DNA of 5,241 bases from Nitrososphaerota archaeon. GTDB taxonomy: Archaea > Thermoproteota > Nitrososphaeria > Nitrososphaerales > JAHFOH01. A program made the position numbers and the translations under genes. Every line of letters begins with the position of its first letter. Position 1 is the stretch's first letter. Location: positions 1 through 5,241 of the forward strand of contig JAHFOH010000108.1 in the NCBI GenBank assembly GCA_023266955.1. The letters run 5' to 3'. Below are positions 1 to 5,137 of the stretch, piece after piece. The notes beneath the pieces are model-generated. The model searched no databases, had not been told where the DNA came from, and was given only the letters and a program-made list of their open reading frames with translations.

Positions 1-300
1 CTTGAGGCTGGCATTCTCAGCTTTCGTGATAGCGTCTATAATTGCCTCGGTTGAGCCTAGGAGGCCTCCGTTAGTGTTCAGCTGGATTAAGGCTGCTTTA
101 GCTCCACTCACACGGGCCGCCTCCAGCCCCCTCGCCACTAGGTCAGCTGCTCCTTGGTCTATATTGGAGTTGATTGGAATGACATACGCGACGGCAGTGC
201 CCTGAGACCAAGCTGATAGGGCACCAACCGTTGTGAAGACAAGGAGCAGCAGAACGTAGGTCCTACTCAGCCAGACTTTCTTGGCTTCACGTTGTCGCAA
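1..300 (-). CDS. NfeD/ClpP-class membrane-bound serine protease, N-terminal part (cut by window edge)
   Basis: Reading the minus strand from a TTG at 298-300 gives 100 open codons to the window edge. Residues 1-13 are basic (MRQREAKK), followed by a hydrophobic stretch at about 14-31 (TYVLLLLVFTTVGAL), which fits a signal peptide or membrane anchor. From residue 37 the sequence follows the start of the NfeD1b/SppA-like protease domain: a beta strand (VAYVIPI), a helix after N-I-D-Q-G-A-A-D, then ALIQLNTNGGLLGST, equivalent to the family's L-D/N-T-P-G-G-L segment near the oxyanion hole. The catalytic Ser and Lys of this family lie further on, outside the window. An in-frame stop lies a short way upstream and no ATG or GTG falls between them, so TTG is the best start; a CTG ten codons later is less likely because it would shorten the basic N-terminus. 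The GNAT gene lies 52 bases upstream on the same strand, so the two may be co-transcribed. Family membership is fairly secure, exact start less so. Confidence 0.78.
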   Translation of the reverse strand, partial: MRQREAKKVWLSRTYVLLLLVFTTVGALSAWSQGTAVAYVIPINSNIDQGAADLVARGLEAARVSGAKAALIQLNTNGGLLGSTEAIIDAITKAENASLK

Positions 301-352
301 AGGATGTTGTGAGGTCGGAGATTCCTACCTTGAAAACTTTCTCGGCGGTGAA

Positions 353-1216
353 TCAGATCTGCTTAGAGAAGACCAAGTATTTTCCCTTCTCCTTAAGTCC
401 TACTTTCAATAGCCTTGCTAGGAGCAACTGATGTTTTGGTGCAAAGATCCTAACTCTCTTCGAGCTCGGCCTCCTATCGCTGTTCGAGGAGAGGTTCAGA
501 AGCGATTTAACAGCGCTTTGAACACCATGGATGTAAGCGACTTCTATCACATTTTCACCTTTGGCGCTACCCAGCAGAGCTATGCCAGTTCGCTTTAGAC
601 CCGTTGAAGCGAGGAAGAGTCCACCCTGATTAGCATATTCGCTCAAGGTTTGACGATTCATTTCATACCATGCCCACCCTCTACCTATGAGACCTGCAGA
701 TGCTTTGTAAACAGCGGACCTTTTGATTTCCAGCCACAGAGAACCAAGCTCACTTCGCTCGGCTTCTCTAATCTTCACAGCGTGGGACTCATTTGGAGGG
801 GTTCCCTGCAGCCAGACGAACTCAGCCTCTACGCGGAATCCTAACTTCATAAGATGAGCTTTAGCAGGTTCATTATTCGACGAGGTGGCAAGCCGAGCTA
901 TCGTCGCCCCCCTAGCTGACGAAAATTCCAAGGCGTTCAGCGCCAGCGCAGTCGCTACTCCCTTCCGCCTGTGCTTCGGATGAACCCTCGCCCCCTCCAG
1001 CCAAGCATAATTTGGAGTGGGGAACCTAACATGATTCATCCCGACGACTTCACCATGAAGAACAGCTACTAAGATTCGGCCATGATGTTCATTGAACCAT
1101 TCATCCCACACTTTAGGAATATAGTCTCCCCATCGCCATGTTCTCCTCACAAAAGTCAGGACATGAGGTTTATCCTCAGGCCTGGCTTCACGAATCAGCA
1201 GTTCACTTTTTGGCAT
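353..1216 (-). CDS. GNAT-family N-acetyltransferase with a second GNAT-like C-terminal domain
   Basis: A 287-residue protein. Residues 8-140 form a clear GNAT domain: an opening strand (LIREARPEDK), the strand VAVLHGEVVGM at 50-60, then WLEGARVHP followed by the acetyl-CoA pyrophosphate-binding motif R-R-K-G-V-A at 83-88, and a closing N-N-E-P-A...LGF helix-strand at 114-127. The pattern W-G-D-Y-I-P...W and WLEG-RVHP recalls the NAT16/histidine acetyltransferase branch, but the substrate cannot be inferred. Residues 148-287 begin again with a GNAT-like first strand (VKIREAERSEL) and include GLFLAST, yet show no obvious R/Q-x-x-G-x-G/A motif, so this half is probably a degenerate, structural or substrate-binding GNAT domain. 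The start is ATG with no Shine-Dalgarno sequence. The gene diverges from the acyl-CoA genes across 213 bases. General class secure, function unknown. Confidence 0.85.
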   Translation of the reverse strand: MPKSELLIREARPEDKPHVLTFVRRTWRWGDYIPKVWDEWFNEHHGRILVAVLHGEVVGMNHVRFPTPNYAWLEGARVHPKHRRKGVATALALNALEFSSARGATIARLATSSNNEPAKAHLMKLGFRVEAEFVWLQGTPPNESHAVKIREAERSELGSLWLEIKRSAVYKASAGLIGRGWAWYEMNRQTLSEYANQGGLFLASTGLKRTGIALLGSAKGENVIEVAYIHGVQSAVKSLLNLSSNSDRRPSSKRVRIFAPKHQLLLARLLKVGLKEKGKYLVFSKQI

Positions 1217-1221
1217 TTGCA

Positions 1222-1232
1222 GGCACCGTGCC
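1222..1232. repeat. Short perfect palindrome next to the GNAT start codon
   Basis: GGCAC-C-GTGCC is a perfect 5-bp inverted repeat around one base. It lies six bases upstream of the GNAT ATG. It could be a repressor site overlapping the transcription or translation start, or it could be chance; an 11-base palindrome is not strong evidence alone. Confidence 0.3.
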
Positions 1233-1255
1233 GAAAACTGGGCGTAACGTCTTCG

Positions 1256-1269
1256 GGTTACTCATAACC
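1256..1269. repeat. Short palindrome GGTTA-CTCA-TAACC in the divergent promoter region
   Basis: This is a perfect 5-bp inverted repeat with a 4-base centre, placed 40-53 bases upstream of the GNAT start, where a transcription factor could act on the minus-strand promoter. A possible AT-rich minus-strand promoter element (AATAATTG, plus-strand 1272-1279, preceded by purine-rich GCGAAAG) lies just upstream. Both are weak calls. Confidence 0.28.
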
Positions 1270-1309
1270 AACAATTATTCTTTCGCTACTTCCAATCTAG
1301 ATAGCGCCG

Positions 1310-1337
1310 GATCGAGGTTTCTGACCAAATCTCGATC
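1310..1337. repeat. Stem-loop / long inverted repeat between divergent genes
   Basis: GATCGAGGTTT (1310-1320) and AAATCTCGATC (1327-1337) pair over 11 positions, ten Watson-Crick and one G-U, around a 6-base loop CTGACC. At the DNA level the outer GATCGAG/CTCGATC arms are a perfect 7-bp inverted repeat. It lies 93-120 bases upstream of the enoyl-CoA hydratase start and about 55 bases above its candidate TATA box. This could be an operator for a dimeric regulator of the acyl-CoA genes or the divergent GNAT gene, or an RNA hairpin. No T-run follows on either strand, so a terminator is unlikely. Confidence 0.45.
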
Positions 1338-1392
1338 AGAAAACGTGTATCTACAAATCTTTCGAATTTCCGTTATCCGAGGACGTGAATGG

Positions 1393-1400
1393 TTAATACA
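1393..1400 (+). promoter_or_regulatory. Candidate archaeal TATA box for the acyl-CoA operon
   Basis: TTAATACA is centred about 33 bases upstream of the ATG at 1430. With the usual archaeal spacing, transcription would start some 6-8 bases before the ATG, giving a very short leader. No convincing Shine-Dalgarno sequence is present, consistent with that. Confidence 0.42.
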
Positions 1401-1429
1401 TGATAGGGCATCAAGAAGTTTGAGTAAAA

Positions 1430-2203
1430 ATGTCTCAACCTGAAGTTGTAGTTGAGAAGGAAGCTCCAATCGGAGTATTGCGTCTAAACCGTCCTCACGT
1501 GCTCAACGCTCTCAGCACTTCGCTGATGCAGCAACTTCTGCAAGGATTGAAAGATTTGGAGAACGATCCTGAGATAAAATCCATTGTCTTGACTGGAAGC
1601 GAAAGGGCATTTTCTGCTGGAGCTGATGTCAAGGAAATGGCTGATGCTACTCGTTCTGAAATAATGGTCAGAGATCATCTTGCATTGTGGGACGCGGTTG
1701 CTAGAACCTCGAAGCCCCTAATCGCAGCAGTCAGCGGTTTCGTGCTTGGAGGAGGATTTGAACTCGCAATGAACTGCGACATCATTGTCGCCTCTGAAAC
1801 TGCGCGTTTCGGACAGCCAGAAATAAACATCGGTGTGATGCCTGGAGCTGGCGGAACACAAAGACTCACGAGAATCGTTGGAAAGTACAAGGCTATGGAA
1901 ATGGTTCTCACCGGCGCAATGATCTCTGCAGAAGAAGCATACCGCTTAGGAATAGTCAACAAAGTAGTTCCGGCCGAACTCTACTTCCAAGAAGCGAAGA
2001 AAGTAGCAATGGAGATAGCTGAAAAGGCACCTTTAGCGGTTAAGGCTGCAAAGCAATCCGTTCTGAAAGCCAATGAAACTTCGTTGAGAGACGGTCTAGA
2101 ATTCGAGAGAAAATCCTTCTATCTCCTCTTCTCCACTGAAGATCAAAGGGAAGGAATGAAGGCTTTCTTGGAGAAGAGGAAACCAGAATTCAAAGGGAAA
2201 TGA
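1430..2203 (+). CDS. Enoyl-CoA hydratase (crotonase family, both catalytic Glu present)
   Basis: A 257-residue, full-length crotonase-fold protein expected to hydrate trans-2-enoyl-CoA to 3-hydroxyacyl-CoA in the cytoplasm. The CoA-binding and oxyanion segments are intact: LNRPHVLNAL at 19-28, ERAFSAGADVKEM at 58-70, and GFVLGGGFELAM at 103-114. Glu111 and Glu131 (in FGQPEINIG) are 20 residues apart, matching Glu144/Glu164 of rat mitochondrial hydratase, and PGAGGTQRL follows at 138-146. True hydratase activity is therefore well supported. The acyl chain is not; short-chain crotonyl-CoA or 3-hydroxypropionyl-CoA dehydratase, as in the archaeal hydroxypropionate/hydroxybutyrate cycle, and a PaaF-like role are all possible. 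It is the first gene of a probable two-gene unit, with 19 bases to the next gene. Start is ATG without a clear Shine-Dalgarno sequence. Confidence 0.92.
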   Translation: MSQPEVVVEKEAPIGVLRLNRPHVLNALSTSLMQQLLQGLKDLENDPEIKSIVLTGSERAFSAGADVKEMADATRSEIMVRDHLALWDAVARTSKPLIAAVSGFVLGGGFELAMNCDIIVASETARFGQPEINIGVMPGAGGTQRLTRIVGKYKAMEMVLTGAMISAEEAYRLGIVNKVVPAELYFQEAKKVAMEIAEKAPLAVKAAKQSVLKANETSLRDGLEFERKSFYLLFSTEDQREGMKAFLEKRKPEFKGK

Positions 2204-2206
2204 ACA

Positions 2207-2211
2207 AGGAG
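2207..2211 (+). promoter_or_regulatory. Shine-Dalgarno sequence supporting a TTG start
   Basis: AGGAG lies 11 bases upstream of the TTG at 2223, within the 19-base gap after the hydratase stop codon. It supports translation of the second gene from TTG and co-transcription with the first. It contrasts with the apparently leaderless genes elsewhere in the window. Confidence 0.6.
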
Positions 2212-2222
2212 AAATCAGAATT

Positions 2223-3017
2223 TTGAGCTACCAAACTCTTCAAGTTTCCATTTCAGACGGTGTGGCTAAGATTGTCCTTAACAGGCCTGAAGTCCTAAAC
2301 GCTTTGAATAATCAGTTACTGGACGAACTAAATCGTGCTTTGAGTGAGCTGGAATCGGACGATAAAGTTCGATGTTTAGTCATCACGGGTGCTGGCAGAG
2401 CCTTCTGCGCAGGTGCCGACTTGGGTGAACTCAAAAACCTATACATGAAGGGCTCGGCACCATTGTTAGGCGATTCCCTCAGGCGGCGTTTCAACCCCAT
2501 AATTGAAAGGATTCGAAGAATGGAGAAGCCCGTAATCGGAATGATCAACGGCTCTGCGGCTGGCGCTGGTCTAGGATTAGCGATGGCGTGCGATATCAGA
2601 ATCGCATCGGAGAAAGCCAGTTTTGTAGAGGCTTTCGCTAAGGTGGGCCTTGTACCAGATTCGGGCACCAGTTACTTCATGCCCAGATTAATTGGAATAT
2701 CGAAAACCATGGAGCTGGCATTTACGGGCGAAGCGATTGATGCTTCTGAAGCGAATAAATTAGGACTCGTGAACAAGGTCGTCCCGCACGAAGAACTGGA
2801 AAGAGTGGTTACTGAATATTCAGCAAAGCTTGCTAGGGGAGCTACTAGGGGAATGGGGCTCTCGAAGCGAGCGATCCATCATGCATTAGACTCCACAATT
2901 CATGAAGCACTTGAGTTCGAAGCGTCCCTTCAAGAGATGGCCGGTCGGACTAGCGACCACAAGGAAGGTGTCGTAGCCTTCTTCGAAAAGAGGTCGCCAC
3001 GTTTCACTGGCAACTGA
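2223..3017 (+). CDS. Enoyl-CoA isomerase, PaaG-like (crotonase family)
   Basis: A 264-residue crotonase-fold protein, started by TTG with an upstream AGGAG. The scaffold is conserved (LNRPEVLNAL at 19-28, GRAFCAGADLGEL at 58-70), but both hydratase glutamates are replaced: Gly118 in GAGLGLAMACDI and Phe138 in SFVEAFAKVGL. Instead Asp146 appears in GLVPDSGTSYF, at the position of the catalytic Asp of PaaG and related delta3,delta2-enoyl-CoA isomerases (PaaG has GLIPDCGG). By analogy it should move a double bond in an unsaturated acyl-CoA, or form the oxepin-CoA of phenylacetate catabolism, rather than add water. It follows the hydratase by 19 bases and precedes a thiolase, so the pair plausibly feeds one breakdown route. 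Isomerase rather than hydratase is a confident inference; the exact substrate is unknown. Confidence 0.87.
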   Translation: MSYQTLQVSISDGVAKIVLNRPEVLNALNNQLLDELNRALSELESDDKVRCLVITGAGRAFCAGADLGELKNLYMKGSAPLLGDSLRRRFNPIIERIRRMEKPVIGMINGSAAGAGLGLAMACDIRIASEKASFVEAFAKVGLVPDSGTSYFMPRLIGISKTMELAFTGEAIDASEANKLGLVNKVVPHEELERVVTEYSAKLARGATRGMGLSKRAIHHALDSTIHEALEFEASLQEMAGRTSDHKEGVVAFFEKRSPRFTGN

Positions 3018-3106
3018 GCTCTGAAATGCTTTAGGTACTTCTGCAACATTATGGTACTAGCATTTAGCAACGCTCGACTGGAAAAGAAGCGCTGAAAGGC
3101 TGAAAT

Positions 3107-3114
3107 CTTAGCAA
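3107..3114 (+). promoter_or_regulatory. Candidate TATA box for the thiolase gene
   Basis: CTTAGCAA is centred about 28 bases upstream of the thiolase ATG at 3138, with purine-rich GCTGAAAT before it as a possible BRE. The 120-base gap after the isomerase (3018-3137) holds no other gene. The box is a weak match, but its spacing equals that of the thioredoxin and RHH boxes, which favours a separate leaderless thiolase mRNA. Confidence 0.38.
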
Positions 3115-3137
3115 GCTACCCGCTAAGACTGAGTTTG

Positions 3138-4325
3138 ATGCACGAAGCTGTGATTGTGGATGCTGTCCGCACACCCATGGGGAAGTACGGGGGAATATTG
3201 AGCGAAATTAGACCTGATGATTTAGCCGCTTTTGTGATCTCAGGAGTTCTGAAGAGAAATGGCATCCCACTGGAGAAGGTTGACGATGTCTATTTCGGAT
3301 GTGGGAATCAGGCGGGCGAAGACAACCGCAATATCGCGAGAATGGCGGCGTTGCTGGCCGGTCTACCCGTGACAGTACCTGGGGTCACGGTGAATAGGTT
3401 GTGTGCTTCAGGCTTGGAAGCTGTGGTCTCGGCTTCAAGGGCGATTATGGTGGGCGACGGACAAATCTACGTGGCTGGGGGTGTTGAGAGCATGACTAGA
3501 GCACCCTTCGTCATGCCGAAGGCTTCTAAGGCCTTTCAGAGAGGGGGTTTGCCCATCTACGATACTACAATAGGATGGCGTTTCATCAACCCGAAAATGG
3601 AGAAAGAGTATCCACCTCTTGCCATGGGTGAAACAGCCGAAAACGTGGCTGAAAAGTACAGTATCTCTCGAGAAAGACAGGATGAATTTGCACTTAGAAG
3701 TCACATAAGGGCGTCAGAGGCCAATGAAATCGGAATATTCGAGGAGGAAATTCTTCCAGTAGAAACGCCAACTAAAGGAACAGTTCAAAAGGACGAGGGC
3801 CCAAGAACGGACACTACTCTTGAAAAGCTCTCTTCCCTGAAGCCAGTCTTTAAGCAAAGCGGAACCGTCACCGCTGGAAACTCTTCGCCCATCAGTGATG
3901 GGGCGTCTGCAGTCTTGCTGATGGAGAGAAATCTTGCTGAGGAAATGGAGCTACAACCTATTGCACGACTGGTAGCGAACTCCGTGGTGGGCGTCGACCC
4001 AAGCTACATGGGTATTGGACCAGTTCCAGCCACGGAGAAGGTTTTGGCGAAAGCTGGTTTGAAGATTGATGACGTGGATTTGATCGAGTTGAACGAAGCC
4101 TTCGCAGCGCAGGTCCTAGCTTGCATGGATGCACTCGGCATCAACTTAGTAAGATTGAACCCTCACGGAGGAGCCATAGCGTTGGGTCATCCCATCGGAT
4201 GCAGCGGAGCTAGACTCGTTACCACACTGATCCACGAGATGCGGAGGAAGAATTACCATTACGGGTTAGTTACATTGTGTGTAGGTGTAGGACAAGGAAT
4301 GGCTGCGCTGTTCGAGAGAATCTAG
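3138..4325 (+). CDS. Acetyl-CoA C-acyltransferase (thiolase, FadA/PaaJ type)
   Basis: A 395-residue thiolase, expected to split 3-ketoacyl-CoA with CoA into acetyl-CoA and a shortened acyl-CoA, or to run the reverse condensation. The catalytic set is complete: nucleophile Cys89 in NRLCASGLEAV, NEAFAAQ, His351 in GGAIALGHPIGCSG, and Cys381 in CVGVGQG. This spacing matches the Zoogloea enzyme (Cys89, His348, Cys378). The last motif is usually CxGGGxG; here the middle Gly is Val. It is the bacterial-like, self-contained thiolase type, not the archaeal SCP2-like thiolase that pairs with a DUF35 protein. ATG at 3138 is preferred to the adjacent in-frame TTG at 3135, because MHEAVIVDAVRTP matches the usual family N-terminus. 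It lies 120 bases after the isomerase on the same strand and ends directly against the convergent thioredoxin gene. Confidence 0.93.
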   Translation: MHEAVIVDAVRTPMGKYGGILSEIRPDDLAAFVISGVLKRNGIPLEKVDDVYFGCGNQAGEDNRNIARMAALLAGLPVTVPGVTVNRLCASGLEAVVSASRAIMVGDGQIYVAGGVESMTRAPFVMPKASKAFQRGGLPIYDTTIGWRFINPKMEKEYPPLAMGETAENVAEKYSISRERQDEFALRSHIRASEANEIGIFEEEILPVETPTKGTVQKDEGPRTDTTLEKLSSLKPVFKQSGTVTAGNSSPISDGASAVLLMERNLAEEMELQPIARLVANSVVGVDPSYMGIGPVPATEKVLAKAGLKIDDVDLIELNEAFAAQVLACMDALGINLVRLNPHGGAIALGHPIGCSGARLVTTLIHEMRRKNYHYGLVTLCVGVGQGMAALFERI

Positions 4326-4730
4326 CTATTGACCAACGTATCTTGCGATTAGTCTTTCCAGACCAGTTTCGCCTACGGCGCCAACTAACATGTCCATAGG
4401 AGCTCCATTGACGAACACAATGTATGAAGGTATGGAAAGCACATTATACCTTGCTGCAATTTCGCTGTTTATGTCCACGTTGAGTTTTCCGAATACTATT
4501 CGATCTACGTGCTTCATTGCTAATCTCTCGAATATGGGATCCATTATTCTGCATGGGGCGCACCACTCAGCCCAAAAGTCCACTATGAGCGGTCTTTCCC
4601 CGTTTATGTATTGATCAAAATTGTAGGATGTCAATTCTACTGGTCCGCTGGGAATTGTCGGTTGTAGTTTCCTCCCCGATAGCTCCTGCATCTTTTTTCT
4701 TAGAATTCTCTGGAGCTCCGGATCACTCAT
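4326..4730 (-). CDS. Thioredoxin with WCAPC active site and an N-terminal extension
   Basis: A 134-residue cytoplasmic thioredoxin, a dithiol-disulfide reductant. The thioredoxin fold spans about 31-134: VDFWAEWCAPCR at 50-61 carries the redox Cys57 and Cys60, Asp51 matches the buried Asp of the family, and Pro101 in LSIPSYIVF is the cis-proline. The active site is CAPC rather than the commoner CGPC. Residues 1-30 are an extra, charged, probably helical segment (SDPELQRILRKKMQELSG), seen in various archaeal thioredoxins and similar to the start of PDCD5-type proteins. No signal peptide or membrane segment is visible. The ATG at 4730 lacks a Shine-Dalgarno sequence, and a good TATA box sits 28 bases upstream, so the mRNA is probably leaderless. 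The stop codon abuts the convergent thiolase stop. A redox partner is not in the window. Confidence 0.93.
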   Translation of the reverse strand: MSDPELQRILRKKMQELSGRKLQPTIPSGPVELTSYNFDQYINGERPLIVDFWAEWCAPCRIMDPIFERLAMKHVDRIVFGKLNVDINSEIAARYNVLSIPSYIVFVNGAPMDMLVGAVGETGLERLIARYVGQ

Positions 4731-4754
4731 GACGGCTGCTTCGCACGAGTTTTT

Positions 4755-4762
4755 TATTTAAG
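4755..4762 (-). promoter_or_regulatory. TATA box of the thioredoxin gene
   Basis: On the minus strand this reads CTTAAATA followed by AAAAA, a good archaeal TATA box. Its centre is 28 bases upstream of the A of the thioredoxin ATG, so transcription should begin at or next to the start codon. Confidence 0.65.
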
Positions 4763-4841
4763 CCTTGAAGCATCTCAGCGACAGAAAAGCTATCGATCCT
4801 TCTGGTGCGGGTGTAACGTTGTATCTTGCAAACTGAGAAGC

Positions 4842-4849
4842 CATAAAAG
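4842..4849 (+). promoter_or_regulatory. TATA box of the tRNA-Ser gene
   Basis: CATAAAAG is centred about 28 bases upstream of the first base of the tRNA, the expected archaeal spacing for initiation near the mature 5' end. It and the thioredoxin TATA box share the 143-base divergent gap 4731-4873, which holds no other feature I can see. Confidence 0.6.
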
Positions 4850-4903
4850 GCGAAAGAAGATGACGAATCAACTGCCGGGGTGGCGGAGTGGACGAACGCG
4901 CGG

Positions 4904-4925
4904 ATCCGATACCATCGAAGCGTAG
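4904..4925 (+). other. tRNA-Ser intron 1 (22 nt, non-canonical position 29/30)
   Basis: A bulge-helix-bulge splice site is visible. Exon GCGC (4898-4901) pairs with intron GCGT (4920-4923) as the 4-bp central helix. The 3-nt bulges are GG^A (4902-4904) and AG^G (4924-4926), each cut after the second base. Inside the intron TCCGAT (4905-4910) pairs with ATCGAA (4914-4919) apart from one C-A mismatch, around loop ACC. The exon-side outer helix is missing, as in relaxed bulge-helix-bulge sites. The 5' strand of the central helix uses D-stem bases, so this fold competes with the mature tRNA fold. Confidence 0.85.
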
Positions 4926-4933
4926 GCCTTGAG

Positions 4934-4946
4934 TCCATTTTAGGTT
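4934..4946 (+). other. tRNA-Ser intron 2 (13 nt, canonical position 37/38)
   Basis: Loop bases CTTG (4928-4931) pair with intron TAGG (4941-4944) through C-G, U-G, U-A and G-U pairs, forming the 4-bp central helix. The bulges are AG^T (4932-4934) and TT^A (4945-4947), and the anticodon stem (C4927-G4948, G4926-C4949) abuts the second bulge exactly as the canonical archaeal splice geometry requires. The intron end is an unstructured CCATTT loop. The helix is weak, and the adjoining stem is complete only after intron 1 is removed, which suggests ordered splicing. Confidence 0.82.
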
Positions 4947-5027
4947 AGCCCGTGACCCTTCGGGGTCTCGTGGGTTCAAATCCCACCCCCGGCGCCTTTG
5001 AAATTCGCCTGTATCAAGCTTCCCTGA

Positions 5028-5104
5028 CGGTTTCGAGTCAGATTCGAGCCCTGCGGGAACCCGGGCACTTGAACGACAAGGGCTCGAATCCCTTGGGACC
5101 GACC
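5028..5104 (+). other. tRNA-like or hairpin element of unknown identity
   Basis: CGGTTTC (5028-5034) can pair along all 7 bases with GGGACCG (5095-5101), using three G-U or U-G-type wobbles at most, and is followed by A-CC like a discriminator and partial CCA. AAGGG-CTCGAAT-CCCTT (5078-5094) is a perfect T-arm-like hairpin at the right place, giving a tRNA-like span of 75 nt. No D-arm or anticodon arm can be formed, and base 54 is C instead of T, so it is not a normal tRNA. Alternatively GATTCGAGCCCT (5041-5052) pairs perfectly with AGGGCTCGAATC (5079-5090), making one long hairpin. A decayed tRNA, a half of a split tRNA, or an unrelated structured RNA or DNA element are all possible. Confidence 0.45.
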
Positions 5105-5137
5105 TACCTGAAGCTCGCCGCAAGCAAGAGGTATACT

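Larger units (their letters stand above)
4874..4994 (+). tRNA. tRNA-Ser (anticodon UGA) with two introns
   Basis: Acceptor GCCGGGG (4874-4880) pairs with CCCCGGC (4987-4993), with discriminator G at 4994, the archaeal Ser identity base. The D-stem is GCG/CGC (4897-4899 on the 3' side). A long variable arm GACCC-TTCG-GGGTC (4954-4967) marks a class II tRNA. The T-arm is GTGGG-TTCAAAT-CCCAC (4970-4986). The anticodon arm closes only if 4904-4925 and 4934-4946 are removed: CGG (4901-4903) plus GC (4926-4927) then pairs with GCCCG (4948-4952), giving loop C-T-UGA-G-A with anticodon UGA at 4930-4932. The mature tRNA is 86 nt. Only CC, not CCA, follows the discriminator, so the 3' A at least must be added after transcription. 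It would decode UCA and other UCN serine codons. Confidence 0.93.

Noticed and set aside
2..205. Plus-strand open frame of 67 codons at the left edge
   Set aside because: It lies antisense to the protease N-terminus, shows no family pattern, and the minus-strand reading is far more protein-like.
1310..1337. Intrinsic terminator
   Set aside because: The stem is good but no T-run follows on either strand, and it lies upstream of both divergent genes rather than downstream of any gene.
1275..1469. Open frames in the divergent intergenic region on both strands
   Set aside because: They overlap the stem-loop and promoter sequences, extend into neighbouring genes in other frames, and resemble no protein family.
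5028..5102. A complete second tRNA gene
   Set aside because: Only about 8 bases separate the acceptor strand from the next stem, so no D-arm fits, and no 5-bp anticodon stem with a U33-containing loop could be built, with or without an intron. TCAAG at 5014-5018 could pair with CTTGA, but no matching acceptor or D-arm lies before it.
4723..5123. Minus-strand open frames across the tRNA region, including a GWDLNPRDPEG-like peptide
   Set aside because: That peptide is the usual artefact of translating the T-arm and variable arm of a tRNA in reverse; no start signals support it.
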